From Chloroflexota bacterium (lineage in GTDB: Bacteria; Chloroflexota; Anaerolineae; Aggregatilineales; Phototrophicaceae): a stretch of DNA of 64,000 nucleotides. The notes beneath the pieces are model-generated. The model did no database searches. It saw only the letters and a list, made by a program, of their open reading frames with translations, and was not told where the DNA came from. The position numbers and the translations under genes were made by a program. Positions 16,045-23,966 of the stretch are shown piece by piece. The stretch spans positions 62,001 to 126,000 of the forward strand of contig JACRPS010000005.1 of assembly GCA_016223085.1 (NCBI GenBank), read 5' to 3'. Each line of letters starts with the position of its first letter. Position 1 is the stretch's first letter.

Positions 16045-17949
16045 ATGATTCGGTTGGGGCGGTTTAACCCGGTGGAGGATTCACTGGTGATTGAGCGGGA
16101 TACGCTCGATATGCAGGTTCTGGCAGGGGAGCCGGTGCCGGCGGAGGCGCTGAAAGCGGCGCTAACGGCTTCAACGCCGCCGGAAGATGGCCTGCTCGAC
16201 CTGTACGCGGAACGCCTGCTGCTGCACGCGCTCGATACCCGCGACACCGAGGCGGCAGGTATTGTCACGCGCCTGATGGACGCCCACCCCGCAGTGGACG
16301 AACGGCTGTCCCGCATCCTGACCGATACGCTGCATGTCCAGCCGGACGCGGTGTATGCGGTCATCCGCGCGCGGCTAAGCGATAACCCTGACCCGCGCTG
16401 GCTGCCCCGGTTGAAACTGGCCGCGCTGTTTTCGCTGCGGGTGGCGATCAACGACGGCACGCCGGAGACGATTGTAAACTGGCTGACGCTGGTCGCGCGC
16501 GAACCGGCCAATTACGAACTGAGCGATGTGCTGCATTATGGCATCCTGGCGGCGCAGCCCCGCGCCCACACCGACGGCGAACTGGGGCGCCAGTTGATCG
16601 TGCTGGCGGCCAAACGCGACCCGGCGGCGCTGGAAACGCTGCTGGCCGATGCCGACCTGCTGGCGGCGCTGCCAAATAACTTCGGCAGGGTGCTGCGGGA
16701 GATGGACGGTGATCCGCTGCAACTGCTGCAGGCGCGAGGAACGGAAGTGTTCCTGGTGGCGATGGCGCGGGCGGCGCGCACCGGTAACGGCGTCATGTTC
16801 ACCCCGGCGGTGGTCAGCCAGGTGTGGGAGTTGTACATCAACAATAACCAGCCAACGGCGCTGCCCGCCGACTACCGCGCCGAAGCCATCGTGCAGGAGT
16901 GGGCCAAACACGGGATTCAATACCTCAGCCGCGAGGCGCTGGAGCGCCTGCTGGCGCTGATGATCGCCCACAAACGCGACGATCTGGTGATGCAGCTTAT
17001 TCACCAGGCGGAAGGCGCGAAGACGCTGCTGCCCTTCCTGGCGAACGCGCTGGAAAGCAGCCAGCGGGCGATCAACGACATGCTTGACCTCATCAGCCGC
17101 ATCATCGCCGCCGGCGACCTCACCCCGCAGCAGGCCGCCACCACCTACACCACCATGCTCAACGATCTGGAGTGGCGCAAGGAAGCGCTGCCGCTGGCGC
17201 AGCAACTGGCGCGCACGCTCCAGCAGCACCCGAGCATCCCGGTCAGCCGGGAGACGGCCTGGCATCTGCTGAATCTGGCGGCGGAAACGCGCGACGAACT
17301 GACGGCGCGGGTGGCGGTCAAGCGCCTGTTGGGCGATCAGGAAACGGTTGAAGACGATAACCAACTGGTCGAAGACATGCGCCGCGTCAACACGCAGGGC
17401 GGCTGGAGCGAAGCGACACGCCAGCTCCTGACGAACTGGTGGCGTGGTTTTGTTCGAGGGCTGCCGCTGGCCCGCCTGCAGCGGCTGGAACGGCTGCTGG
17501 ACGGCAAACGCGGCCTGGACGACGAACGCAGCATCCTGCAAACGGTGCTGGCGGTGCGCCGGATGCTGGGGCAGCACTCCCTGCACGAGTTCGCGCAGCA
17601 GGTTAACGCGGCGTTTAGCGTGCTGGAAGCGCTGGCCGACTCGTTTGATCTATCATCCAAACGCACCTTTAACTTTGACGCGGCGGCAGTACGCACCGAA
17701 CTGGATGCCCGCAACGACGAAATCTCCCCACAGGAACGGCAGGTGCTGGCAAATAACCTCAAGGAACTGGCGCAGCTCATCGCCACGATGGGCGACAACC
17801 GCACCAAAGCCGTGCTGATGCGACGCGGCGACGAACTCGACCGCGATCTGATGTCCGGCGAGCAGTTGCCACACAGCGCCGTTGACGCCATGAAGTGGCT
17901 GTCCGGCTACTGGGCCGGGATGCAGGACAGCGAAGAAGCCGAAACGTAG
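16045..17949 (+). CDS. Large alpha-helical protein of unknown function
   Basis: 634-aa soluble protein that I do not recognise. It is almost entirely predicted helix with repeated amphipathic units (AKRDPAALETLLADADLLAALP, LSREALERLLALMIAHKRDDLVMQLI), rich in Leu, Ala, Arg and Glu, with no signal peptide, TM segment, Walker motif or cysteine-rich site. This suggests an alpha-solenoid (HEAT/ARM- or TPR-like) scaffold. Start: ATG at 16045 with a weak GAG box; a TTG at 16033 in the same frame is possible. It stands alone between repeat-dense gaps. A family-specific function cannot be given. Confidence 0.7.
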   Translation: MIRLGRFNPVEDSLVIERDTLDMQVLAGEPVPAEALKAALTASTPPEDGLLDLYAERLLLHALDTRDTEAAGIVTRLMDAHPAVDERLSRILTDTLHVQPDAVYAVIRARLSDNPDPRWLPRLKLAALFSLRVAINDGTPETIVNWLTLVAREPANYELSDVLHYGILAAQPRAHTDGELGRQLIVLAAKRDPAALETLLADADLLAALPNNFGRVLREMDGDPLQLLQARGTEVFLVAMARAARTGNGVMFTPAVVSQVWELYINNNQPTALPADYRAEAIVQEWAKHGIQYLSREALERLLALMIAHKRDDLVMQLIHQAEGAKTLLPFLANALESSQRAINDMLDLISRIIAAGDLTPQQAATTYTTMLNDLEWRKEALPLAQQLARTLQQHPSIPVSRETAWHLLNLAAETRDELTARVAVKRLLGDQETVEDDNQLVEDMRRVNTQGGWSEATRQLLTNWWRGFVRGLPLARLQRLERLLDGKRGLDDERSILQTVLAVRRMLGQHSLHEFAQQVNAAFSVLEALADSFDLSSKRTFNFDAAAVRTELDARNDEISPQERQVLANNLKELAQLIATMGDNRTKAVLMRRGDELDRDLMSGEQLPHSAVDAMKWLSGYWAGMQDSEEAET

Positions 17950-18033
17950 AACCTGATACACGGACAAGATGAGAATGATGAGGACTTCCGTAAGGGCGCA
18001 GGCCGTACGCCCCATACGTACCAGATTAAATAT

Positions 18034-18105
18034 CTATCCATAAACCCTTCGTAGGGGCACGGCATGCCGTGCCCCTACCGACAGCCAAAAGCGGTTTACG
18101 GATAG
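18034..18105. repeat. Shell-1 repeat, reverse orientation
   Basis: CTATCCATAAACCCTTC, the 28-bp hairpin at 18051-18078, then GGTTTACGGATAG. Compared with 10636-10707 it is the reverse complement. Confidence 0.9.
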
Positions 18106-18138
18106 GTCTTAAGTGTTATGTGCCGCCAGGGGGTGAAA

Positions 18139-18202
18139 ACCTGCTGGAAGCGGGCTGAAGAACATCGCTCGCTCGTCTTTCCCAGCCACCTGGAAGGTGG
18201 CT
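18139..18202. repeat. Double hairpin, reverse orientation
   Basis: An eroded CCTGCTGGAAGCGGG arm pair followed by the perfect AGCCACC...GGTGGCT hairpin at 18184-18202; reverse order relative to 10470-10531. Confidence 0.7.
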
Positions 18203-18350
18203 TTTGCACACAGCCGGACGGCATCCAGCGTCCGGCGCGGCCAACCGTAACCTTATCCCGTTAGGTGGAGCGCACGCCAGCGGGGACCCTACGCGGCGGC
18301 CACCAGACACCGACTCCTAGTCTGAATTCACCCACCTGACCCATGCTCAG

Positions 18351-18380
18351 TTGCCTATTGTTGTCTATAATTGCCTATAG
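18351..18380 (+). promoter_or_regulatory. Three tandem 10-bp repeats over a -10 box
   Basis: TTGCCTATTG, TTGTCTATAA and TTGCCTATAG follow each other without a gap (consensus TTGYCTATWR). The 10-bp period puts each copy on the same face of the DNA. A perfect TATAAT (18366-18371) lies across copies 2 and 3, with the kinase ATG 35 bp downstream. It looks like an operator for a protein that binds as a side-by-side array; the HTH domain of the kinase encoded downstream is an obvious candidate. Confidence 0.65.
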
Positions 18381-18406
18381 TCTTACAAACAAAAAACCGA
18401 TTGAGC

Positions 18407-20251
18407 ATGACCCTATCTGAACTCGTTACAATCGAAGAACTGGCAACACTGCTGAACGTCCACCGGGAAACCGCCCGCCGCCTGCTGCGGCAGCAGCGCG
18501 TGCCCGGTGGTATCCGGCTGGGCAAACGCTGGTATATCCGCCGGGAAAATCTCGAAGCCTGGCTGTCCCAGTTGCAGCGGACACCAATGGCCGACGAAAT
18601 GCCACTGACGATTCCCAGCCTGCCGGACCCGGAGGACACGTCGCCGGTCGCTGCCGGCCTGGCCTGGTTCCGCGAACGGATGCTGCTGGCGGCAATTGTG
18701 GAGTGTTCGGACGACACGATTTTCAGCAAAACGCTGGATGGCATCATCCTGAGCTGGAATACCGGCGCGGAACGAATGTACGGCTATAGCGCCCATGAGA
18801 TCGTCGGCAGGCCGGTGAACACGCTGGTGCCGCCCGATTATCCCGATGATGTACCAATGCTGATGGCGCGCATCCGGCGCGGTGAACGGATTGACCACTA
18901 TGAAACCCGGCGCTGCCGCAAGGACGGGCGGGTGATTGATGTGTCGCTGAGTATCTCGCCGGTGCGTGACCATACCGGCAAAATTGTCGCCGCGGCGACG
19001 ATTGCGCGCGATATCACGGAGCGTAAACACGCCGAGCAGCGGGCGCGCGAGCAGGGACAGGAGCGTGAGCGATTGCTGGAACGGGAACGGCAGGCGCGTG
19101 CGAAAGCAGAGAAAAACGCCCGCTGGTTGGCCCGCCTGCAAACGGTCACTGCCGCGCTGGTGGAAGGCCTGACCAGCAGCCAGATCGGTGAGCTGGTGGT
19201 GAAACACGGTGCCGAAGTCCTCGGCGCTGCCACCGGCGCTTTCCTGCGTGCTCTGGACGGCGGCGCCAGCTTTGAGATTGATTACCTGTTGAATTCCCGC
19301 ATGTCCGCAGCGCAGCAGCAGCACTGGCGGCGGTTTCCGGCCAACCCCCGCTATCCTATCGCCTACGCGGTTCAAACCGGGCAGCCGCTGTGGTTTGACA
19401 GCGCCGACGAGATGGTACGGCAGTTTCCCGACATGGCGGAGTTTGCGTCCGGCTATCCCGGCTCATCCGCCATGCTGCCGCTGCTGGTGAATGGGCGCCC
19501 GCTGGGTGCGATCAGTTTCACCTTTGACGGTTCGCGCCGGTTCACCGAGGATGAGCAGCGGTTGATGCTGGCGCTGGCGCACCAGGGCGCGCAGGCGCTG
19601 GAACGGGCGCGGCTGATTGAGGAAGCCAAAGAGAAGGCCGCGCTGGAAGAACGCCAGCGGCTGGCGCGTGATCTGCACGACGCCGTCAGCCAGACGCTGT
19701 TTGCCGCGACGACGGTGGCAGAGTCCATTCCCCGCCTGTGGAAAAACAATCCTGAACGCGGCCTTGAGCAGCTCGATCAGGTCGTCCAGTTGAATCGGGT
19801 GGCGATGTCCGAAATGCGCATCCTGCTGCTGGAACTGCGCCCGGAAAACATTGTCAAGACCAAACTGAGCGACCTGTGCCGCCACCTGACGGAAGCCCTG
19901 AAAGGCCGCAAACGGATCGCGGTAGACTGCACGGTAGAGGGGGAAGAGGCAGCCATTCCGCCGGAAGCGCATCTGGCGCTGTACCGGATTGCGCAGGAAA
20001 GTGTCAACAATATCATCAAGCACAGTCAGGCGACGGCGGTCAATATCCGCCTGTCCTACCAGGCCGGGCGCTTGATCTTAACCATCGAGGACAATGGCCG
20101 GGGCTTTGACCCCGATCAGCCCTCCGGCGGGCTGGGGCTGCGCTCCATGCGTGAACGGGCCGAGGCGCTGGGCGCGACTTACCAGCTTACCAGCCGTCCC
20201 GGCAAGGGGACCCAAATCCGCGTGGAGTGGGCCAAGCCGGACGCGGAGTAG
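18407..20251 (+). CDS. HTH-PAS-GAF sensor histidine kinase (NarL-type)
   Basis: Soluble sensor kinase (614 aa). Domains in order: excisionase/MerR-type winged HTH (about 1-60; LVTIEELATLLNVHRETARRLLRQQRVPGGIRLGKRWYIRRENLEAWL), PAS (about 90-215; DDTIFSKTLDGIILSWNTGAERMYGYSAHEIVGRPVNTLVP, with PAC ending ITERKHAEQ), a coiled coil, GAF (about 245-410), HisKA_3 with H-box ARDLHDAVSQTLF (about 425), and HATPase with DNGRGFDPDQPSGGLGLRSMRERAEALGA. No TM helices. Start: ATG at 18407; the TTG at 18371 lies inside the operator-like repeats. No response regulator is adjacent. A histidine kinase that carries its own DNA-binding domain is unusual and could act directly on transcription. Confidence 0.88.
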   Translation: MTLSELVTIEELATLLNVHRETARRLLRQQRVPGGIRLGKRWYIRRENLEAWLSQLQRTPMADEMPLTIPSLPDPEDTSPVAAGLAWFRERMLLAAIVECSDDTIFSKTLDGIILSWNTGAERMYGYSAHEIVGRPVNTLVPPDYPDDVPMLMARIRRGERIDHYETRRCRKDGRVIDVSLSISPVRDHTGKIVAAATIARDITERKHAEQRAREQGQERERLLERERQARAKAEKNARWLARLQTVTAALVEGLTSSQIGELVVKHGAEVLGAATGAFLRALDGGASFEIDYLLNSRMSAAQQQHWRRFPANPRYPIAYAVQTGQPLWFDSADEMVRQFPDMAEFASGYPGSSAMLPLLVNGRPLGAISFTFDGSRRFTEDEQRLMLALAHQGAQALERARLIEEAKEKAALEERQRLARDLHDAVSQTLFAATTVAESIPRLWKNNPERGLEQLDQVVQLNRVAMSEMRILLLELRPENIVKTKLSDLCRHLTEALKGRKRIAVDCTVEGEEAAIPPEAHLALYRIAQESVNNIIKHSQATAVNIRLSYQAGRLILTIEDNGRGFDPDQPSGGLGLRSMRERAEALGATYQLTSRPGKGTQIRVEWAKPDAE

Positions 20252-20256
20252 CCCCC

Positions 20257-20285
20257 GTAGGGACATGACCGCGTCATGTCCCTAC
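20257..20285. repeat. GTAGGG hairpin (core ACATGACCGCGTCATGT)
   Basis: Arms GTAGGGACATGAC / GTCATGTCCCTAC, 5 bp after the kinase stop codon. No T-run follows, so termination is uncertain. Confidence 0.85.
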
Positions 20286-20326
20286 CAACGCTCTGTGCCT
20301 CTGCTTCTCTGTTTCAGGCTTAGTAT

Positions 20327-20398
20327 CTATCCATAAACCCTTCGTAGGGGCACGGCATGCCGTGCCCCTACCGACAGATAAAAGAGGTTTACGGATAG
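20327..20398. repeat. Shell-1 repeat, reverse orientation
   Basis: CTATCCATAAACCCTTC, hairpin 20344-20371, then AGGTTTACGGATAG. It lies between the convergent kinase and ABC-permease genes, 5 bp from the permease stop. Confidence 0.9.
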
Positions 20399-20402
20399 GT
20401 AT

Positions 20403-21554
20403 TTAGGTATTTACCCCCCGGCGCACGGTCTGCGCCGCCAGCACCACAAACGCCGATGCAAAGGCGACCAGCGCCAGCACAAACGGTGCGATCTGAATCA
20501 GGTCGAACCCCTTAATCATCACGTCACGCAGGGCGCGGTTGGCATGGGTCAGCGGCATCAGCCATGCCACTGGCTGCAACCATGCCGGCATCTCTTCCAC
20601 CGGCCACAGCGCGCCGGACAGCAAAATCTGCGTGACGACCACCAGCGGGATAAACTGTACCACCTGGAACTCGTTGCGGGCAAAAGTGCTGAAGAAAATG
20701 CCGAGGTTGACGGCCATCAGCGCCAGCAGGAATTCGACCACGAAGATCACCGCCAGGTTGCCGGTGTAATGCACGTTCAATCCAAAGATCGTATAGCCGA
20801 GGATGATAAGCGCCTGCGCCAGCGCAAACAGCGCGAAACCGAGCATATAGCCGGTGACGATCTCGATCCGGCGAATCGGTGTGGCTTGCAGCCGTTCCAG
20901 TGTCCCGGCGGCACGCTCGCGCAAAAACGCCACGCTGGTCAGGATGAACACAAACAGGAACACAAACAGGCCGATGAACACCGGCGCGAGGTAATCCATC
21001 GTGTCGAAGTGCGCGCCGCCGTAGCGGTACGTTTCCTGCAGGTGTACCGGCGGGGCGGTCACGGTCGCGCCGCCGATGACGCTCAGGCTGGCGAGGGTTT
21101 GCACCGCGCCGCGCGTGAGCAGGCCTGCCAGCAGTTGGGCGGCCATCGGGTTCGAGCCTTCGTATTCGACCGGAATGGTCAGTTCGCGGGCGGCCACCGT
21201 CCGCGCCGAAAAATCGGCGGGCAGGGTAATTACCGCGTCCAGTTCGCCCGCGTCCAGTCTGGCGCGTGCCTCGGCGGCGGGCATGACCTGTATCTGAATG
21301 ACATCGCTGACGCTGCCCAGGCTCTCCGCCAATCGTTGGCCCAGGTTTACCTGCCGGTTGCCCAACGGAATGACCGCGCCCTCGTCTTCCAGCACCAGAC
21401 CGATAGACAGAGGCGAAGATTGGCTGCGGACGAGGATGCCGGCGACGGTCATCACCGCCAGCGGCACAAACAGAATCAGCGCGATAGTGCGTTTATCCGC
21501 CGCCAGTTGTTGAATCACCCGGCGGGCGAGAGTCAGGATGCGGGTGGTGGACAT
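20403..21554 (-). CDS. ABC-2 type export permease
   Basis: Permease subunit (383 aa) of a type-2 ABC exporter. Topology: one N-terminal TM (residues about 25-45, IALILFVPLAVMTVAGILV), a large extracytoplasmic domain (about 50-180) and five C-terminal TM helices with FLRERAAGTLERLQATPIRRIEIVTGYMLGF, the ABC-2 hallmark. Start: ATG at 21554 with AAGGAAA upstream. Third gene of tetR-ATPase-permease on the minus strand, but 168 bp of repeat DNA (heptamers and one arm of the 88-bp inverted repeat) separates it from the ATPase gene. The substrate is unknown; TetR-controlled exporters of this type often expel drugs or lipids. Confidence 0.88.
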   Translation of the reverse strand: MSTTRILTLARRVIQQLAADKRTIALILFVPLAVMTVAGILVRSQSSPLSIGLVLEDEGAVIPLGNRQVNLGQRLAESLGSVSDVIQIQVMPAAEARARLDAGELDAVITLPADFSARTVAARELTIPVEYEGSNPMAAQLLAGLLTRGAVQTLASLSVIGGATVTAPPVHLQETYRYGGAHFDTMDYLAPVFIGLFVFLFVFILTSVAFLRERAAGTLERLQATPIRRIEIVTGYMLGFALFALAQALIILGYTIFGLNVHYTGNLAVIFVVEFLLALMAVNLGIFFSTFARNEFQVVQFIPLVVVTQILLSGALWPVEEMPAWLQPVAWLMPLTHANRALRDVMIKGFDLIQIAPFVLALVAFASAFVVLAAQTVRRGVNT

Positions 21555-21570
21555 GGGTGTTTCCTTTAGC

Positions 21571-21628
21571 TGGTAGCCAGTCGCTTTCAGGCTTTCAGGC
21601 TGAATAACTGAAAACTAACAACCGATAA
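21571..21628. repeat. Heptamer-type repeats, degenerate
   Basis: Imperfect CTTTCAG and AACTGAAAACT/AACAACC units upstream of the permease start; a weak member of the same class as the blocks in the DUF2723-like gene. Confidence 0.5.
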
Positions 21629-21716
21629 CTAAAGTGAGTTATCGAATGTTTTGGTAGGGGCACGGCATGCCGTGCCCCTACGGATTGCACGTTTTTTCGT
21701 TGATTTGTTTCGAGAA
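21629..21716 (+). repeat. 88-bp inverted repeat, left copy
   Basis: Starts CTAAAGTGAGTTATCGAATG, includes the ACGGCATGCCGT hairpin (21654-21681) and ends with ATTTGTTTCGAGAA. The reverse complement of 23967-24054 differs at only two positions. The pair brackets the ATPase gene, tetR and the truncated genes. Confidence 0.9.
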
Positions 21717-21719
21717 CCG

Positions 21720-21762
21720 ACTTTAAGAACTGGCAACTGGCGACTGGGAACTGGAAACTGCT
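21720..21762. repeat. Heptamer repeats at a gene end
   Basis: AACTGGCAACTGGCGACTGG and related units that supply the last codons and stop of the ATPase gene (residues SSSQSPVASS). Confidence 0.8.
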
Positions 21763-22472
21763 GCGTCTGCAAAGCGCAGGAACGCCGCCTCCAGCGTAGC
21801 TGTCCCGGCGCGCTGGCGCAGCTCCGATGCGGTGCCTTCCGCCAGCAGCAGGCCGCCACGCAGGAAACCCAGCCGGTCGCAGCGTTCGGCCTCGTCCATG
21901 ACGTGACTCGACACGATCAGCGTCACACCCTGCGCGTTCAGCTGCCGAAAGTGCTGCCAGAACTGCACGCGAAGCTGCGGGTCTACACCGACGGTTGGCT
22001 CGTCCAGCAGCAGCACGTCCGGGTGATGCACCAGCGCGACGGCCAGCGAACAGCGCTGCTTCATGCCGCCGGACAGTTCGCGCACACGGCTGTTGGCCCG
22101 GTCGGTCAGATCAACCAGCGCGATGGCTTCATCTACTGCGGCGCGCACGTCCCCGTTCAACCCGCCAACCACCGCGAAGAACTCGACGTTCTGGCGCACC
22201 GTCAGATCGTCGTACAGCGCCGTTTGCTGCGTCATGTAGCCGATGCGGCTGAGAATGGCTTTGTTTGGCATTTTCGTGCCAAGCACACGCACCTCGCCGC
22301 TGTCCGGCGTCAGCAGGCCGATGATGGCGCGGATCAGCGTGGTTTTGCCTGAGCCATTGGGCCCCAGCAACCCGTAGGTGATACCACGCTCGACATTCAG
22401 CGACAGGCCGCGCAGGGCGTGGACGTTCTTAAAGCGTTTGTGCACGTTGTTAATTTCGACAGCGTAGACCAT
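21723..22472 (-). CDS. ABC exporter ATP-binding protein
   Basis: Nucleotide-binding subunit (249 aa) of the ABC-2 exporter. Seen: Walker A GPNGSGKTT (about residue 39), Q-loop YMTQQTALY, signature LSGGMKQR, Walker B VLLLDEPTVGVD and H-loop SSHVMDEAERCD. Start: ATG at 22472 (MVYAVEINNVHKRF) with GAAGG 8 nt upstream; the open frame extends 14 codons further with no family match. The C-terminus (AVSSSQSPVASS) is encoded by heptamer repeats, so the original stop was probably lost or moved. Middle gene between tetR and the permease. Confidence 0.9.
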   Translation of the reverse strand: MVYAVEINNVHKRFKNVHALRGLSLNVERGITYGLLGPNGSGKTTLIRAIIGLLTPDSGEVRVLGTKMPNKAILSRIGYMTQQTALYDDLTVRQNVEFFAVVGGLNGDVRAAVDEAIALVDLTDRANSRVRELSGGMKQRCSLAVALVHHPDVLLLDEPTVGVDPQLRVQFWQHFRQLNAQGVTLIVSSHVMDEAERCDRLGFLRGGLLLAEGTASELRQRAGTATLEAAFLRFADAAVSSSQSPVASS

Positions 22473-22552
22473 CGTTGTGCCTTCTTCTGCCGGCGACGAG
22501 CAAAACCAAACCACAGGCGCGGCGGCGTAGCCGTGCCGATATAATTTCTGTT

Positions 22553-22581
22553 GTAGGGGCGAACCGCCGGTTCGCCCCTAC
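22553..22581. repeat. GTAGGG hairpin (core GAACCGCCGGTTC)
   Basis: Perfect 29-bp palindrome between tetR and the ATPase gene. Its right end on the minus strand reads GTAGGGG, and that TAG is the stop codon of tetR (22578-22580). Confidence 0.9.
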
Positions 22582-23177
22582 GGGGTTAACCCCTGCAAAA
22601 AGATGCTTACGATTTCATCGGCATAAGTATCGGTATCCGGCAGGCCAACGCCTAGCGGTGGAATCACCTCCTTGCCGATGATGTACACCAGCAGCGTGCC
22701 GATGAACGCGCGCGCGCTGGCCTGGGGGTCGTGCGGGCGCAGCGTGCCGCGCTCGATCTGCCGCATGATGTAGGCCATCAGCAGGTCAAGCACGCCTCGC
22801 ATTTTCGGCGCGACGATGCCGACCAGTTCCGAATCCTTCGCCGCTTCGGCCAGGAACACCCGCAGCACCCGACCGCCGTTGGGATTGCGGAAGACGCTGA
22901 AATAGCCGTCCGCAATCAGACGGAAAAACTGCTCCGGCGGCAGCTCCAGCAGGGCTTCGGGGTGGGTGACTTGCTGCATCAGCGGCGACAGCTTCTCCAT
23001 CGCCGCGTACAGCAGTTCCTGTTTGTCCTTGAAGTACCAGTAAATCAGCGAGGGGGACTTCAACCCGGCTTCCGCCGCGATACTTTTGATGCTGGCCCTG
23101 TGGTAGCCCTGCGTCGCAAACACCCGCAGCGCCGCCTGGAGAATCTCGTCGCGTTTGTTGGCGTCCTGCTCTGTCAT
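22578..23177 (-). CDS. TetR/AcrR family repressor
   Basis: 199-aa regulator. HTH at about residues 10-55: KRDEILQAALRVFATQGYHRASIKSIAAEAGLKSPSLIYWYFKDKQELL, a textbook TetR N-domain; the C-terminal ligand domain is helical. First gene of the minus-strand tetR-ATPase-permease group, so it most likely represses its own exporter operon. Start: ATG at 23177 (MTEQDANKRDE); the in-frame ATG at 23201 would place its first codons inside the perfect operator palindrome and is rejected. Its stop codon TAG is provided by the hairpin repeat at 22553-22581. Confidence 0.9.
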   Translation of the reverse strand: MTEQDANKRDEILQAALRVFATQGYHRASIKSIAAEAGLKSPSLIYWYFKDKQELLYAAMEKLSPLMQQVTHPEALLELPPEQFFRLIADGYFSVFRNPNGGRVLRVFLAEAAKDSELVGIVAPKMRGVLDLLMAYIMRQIERGTLRPHDPQASARAFIGTLLVYIIGKEVIPPLGVGLPDTDTYADEIVSIFLQGLTP

Positions 23178-23182
23178 GACAC

Positions 23183-23208
23183 CTCTTGATTGAACGTTCA
23201 ATCAAGAG
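23183..23208. promoter_or_regulatory. Perfect 26-bp palindrome, TetR operator
   Basis: Half-site CTCTTGATTGAAC followed by its exact reverse complement GTTCAATCAAGAG, centred 18-19 bp upstream of the tetR ATG. Long even palindromes with a TGAACGTTCA-like centre are typical TetR-family operators. Binding here would block tetR and the downstream exporter genes. Confidence 0.85.
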
Positions 23209-23242
23209 TATATGCCGTTTGGGATGGGGAGTCAAGTGGATT

Positions 23243-23268
23243 AAAAAACCTCTCATATGTTGAGAGGT
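23243..23268 (-). terminator. Rho-independent terminator (minus strand)
   Basis: Stem ACCTCTCA / TGAGAGGT (8 bp, loop of 5) followed on the minus strand by TTTTTTAATCC. It terminates transcription coming from the right, which fits the remnant membrane-protein gene ending at 23299. Confidence 0.8.
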
Positions 23269-23298
23269 CTTACAAAACTTGTGTTAAACCATTTGAAG

Positions 23299-23403
23299 TT
23301 ACACAGTCTGGGTGGATACCTGACCCGCCGGCTCGCGTTTCGGAGCGGCGGCCATCAGGAAGCCGGCGTACATCAGCACCGCCGCAATCAGTTCCCCAAG
23401 ATA
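23299..23403 (-). pseudogene. 3' remnant of a membrane-protein gene
   Basis: On the minus strand the last 34 codons of a gene remain: a hydrophobic stretch YLGELIAAVLMYAGFLMAAAP, then a short basic tail (KREPAGQVSTQTV) and a TAA stop, with a good terminator 30 bp downstream. Upstream of the Tyr codon the sequence switches directly to the truncated phosphotransferase gene on the other strand. The 5' part, start and promoter are missing. The family cannot be named from one helix. Confidence 0.6.
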
Positions 23404-23423
23404 CAGCTACTGCCCATAACCAA

Positions 23424-23960
23424 GACGTGTCAGCCACCTTTGTGGATTCGGTTGCGGCTGAACTGGCGGCCTTTCTGAGAACCCGGCGAGAGGTTGTTCG
23501 CGAACTCGTCCGGCGGGCGGAACAATTGGCCGCCATCGTTCAAGCACGGCCCACGCCCTACGTGCTGTGCCATGTGGACATCCACGCCGCCAACGTCCTG
23601 ATAGATACCAGCCAACACCTGTATATTGTGGATTGGGATACACTGATGTTGGCGCCAAAAGAGCGCGATCTGATGCTTGTCGGCGGCGGACAGTACGGCC
23701 AGCAGCGGTCACCGCAGGAAGAAGTAGCCCTGTTTGACCAGGGGTACGGAGCAACCGAGCCTGATCGAAACCTGCTGGCCTATTATGGCTACGAGCGCAT
23801 CGTGCAGGATATTGACGCGTACTGCGAGCAGATACTTTTTACCGACGAAGGCGGCCCGGACCGCGCCGAAGGACTGCGGCGGTTAACCGGCCAGTTTCTT
23901 CCTGGTCAAGTCATAGACATCACCTTTCGGCTTGATGATAACTGGTACGAATCCCTCTAA
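23424..23960 (+). pseudogene. 5'-truncated aminoglycoside-phosphotransferase-like gene
   Basis: About 178 codons of the C-terminal lobe of an APH/choline-kinase-fold enzyme, closest in pattern to spectinomycin phosphotransferase-like proteins. Seen: the Brenner motif CHVDIHAANVLID (catalytic Asp, Asn), the metal-binding IVDWDTLMLAPKERDLM and the C-terminal helices. The ATP-binding N-lobe is absent: the frame is open further upstream (to 23190) but encodes nothing related there, and runs through the remnant gene on the other strand. Without the N-lobe a kinase cannot work, so this is called a pseudogene. Confidence 0.75.
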
Positions 23961-23966
23961 AGTAGC

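Larger units (their letters stand above)
17950..18350. other. Repeat-filled intergenic region, about 400 bp
   Basis: Contains a shell-1 repeat (18034-18105) and a double hairpin (18139-18202). The last 100 bp before the kinase promoter show no feature I can name. Confidence 0.6.

Noticed and set aside
16375-17586. 403-codon minus-strand frame opposite the helical protein
   Set aside because: Composition (Gln, Arg, His-rich) is that of an antisense shadow; the plus-strand frame has balanced helical sequence and a better start.
20544-21569. 341-codon plus-strand frame opposite the ABC-2 permease
   Set aside because: No domain, Gln/His/Arg-rich; the permease on the other strand has TM helices and the ABC-2 motif.
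20403-22472. tetR-ABC region as a complete composite transposon
   Set aside because: The 88-bp inverted repeats exclude the permease, and no transposase or target duplication is visible.
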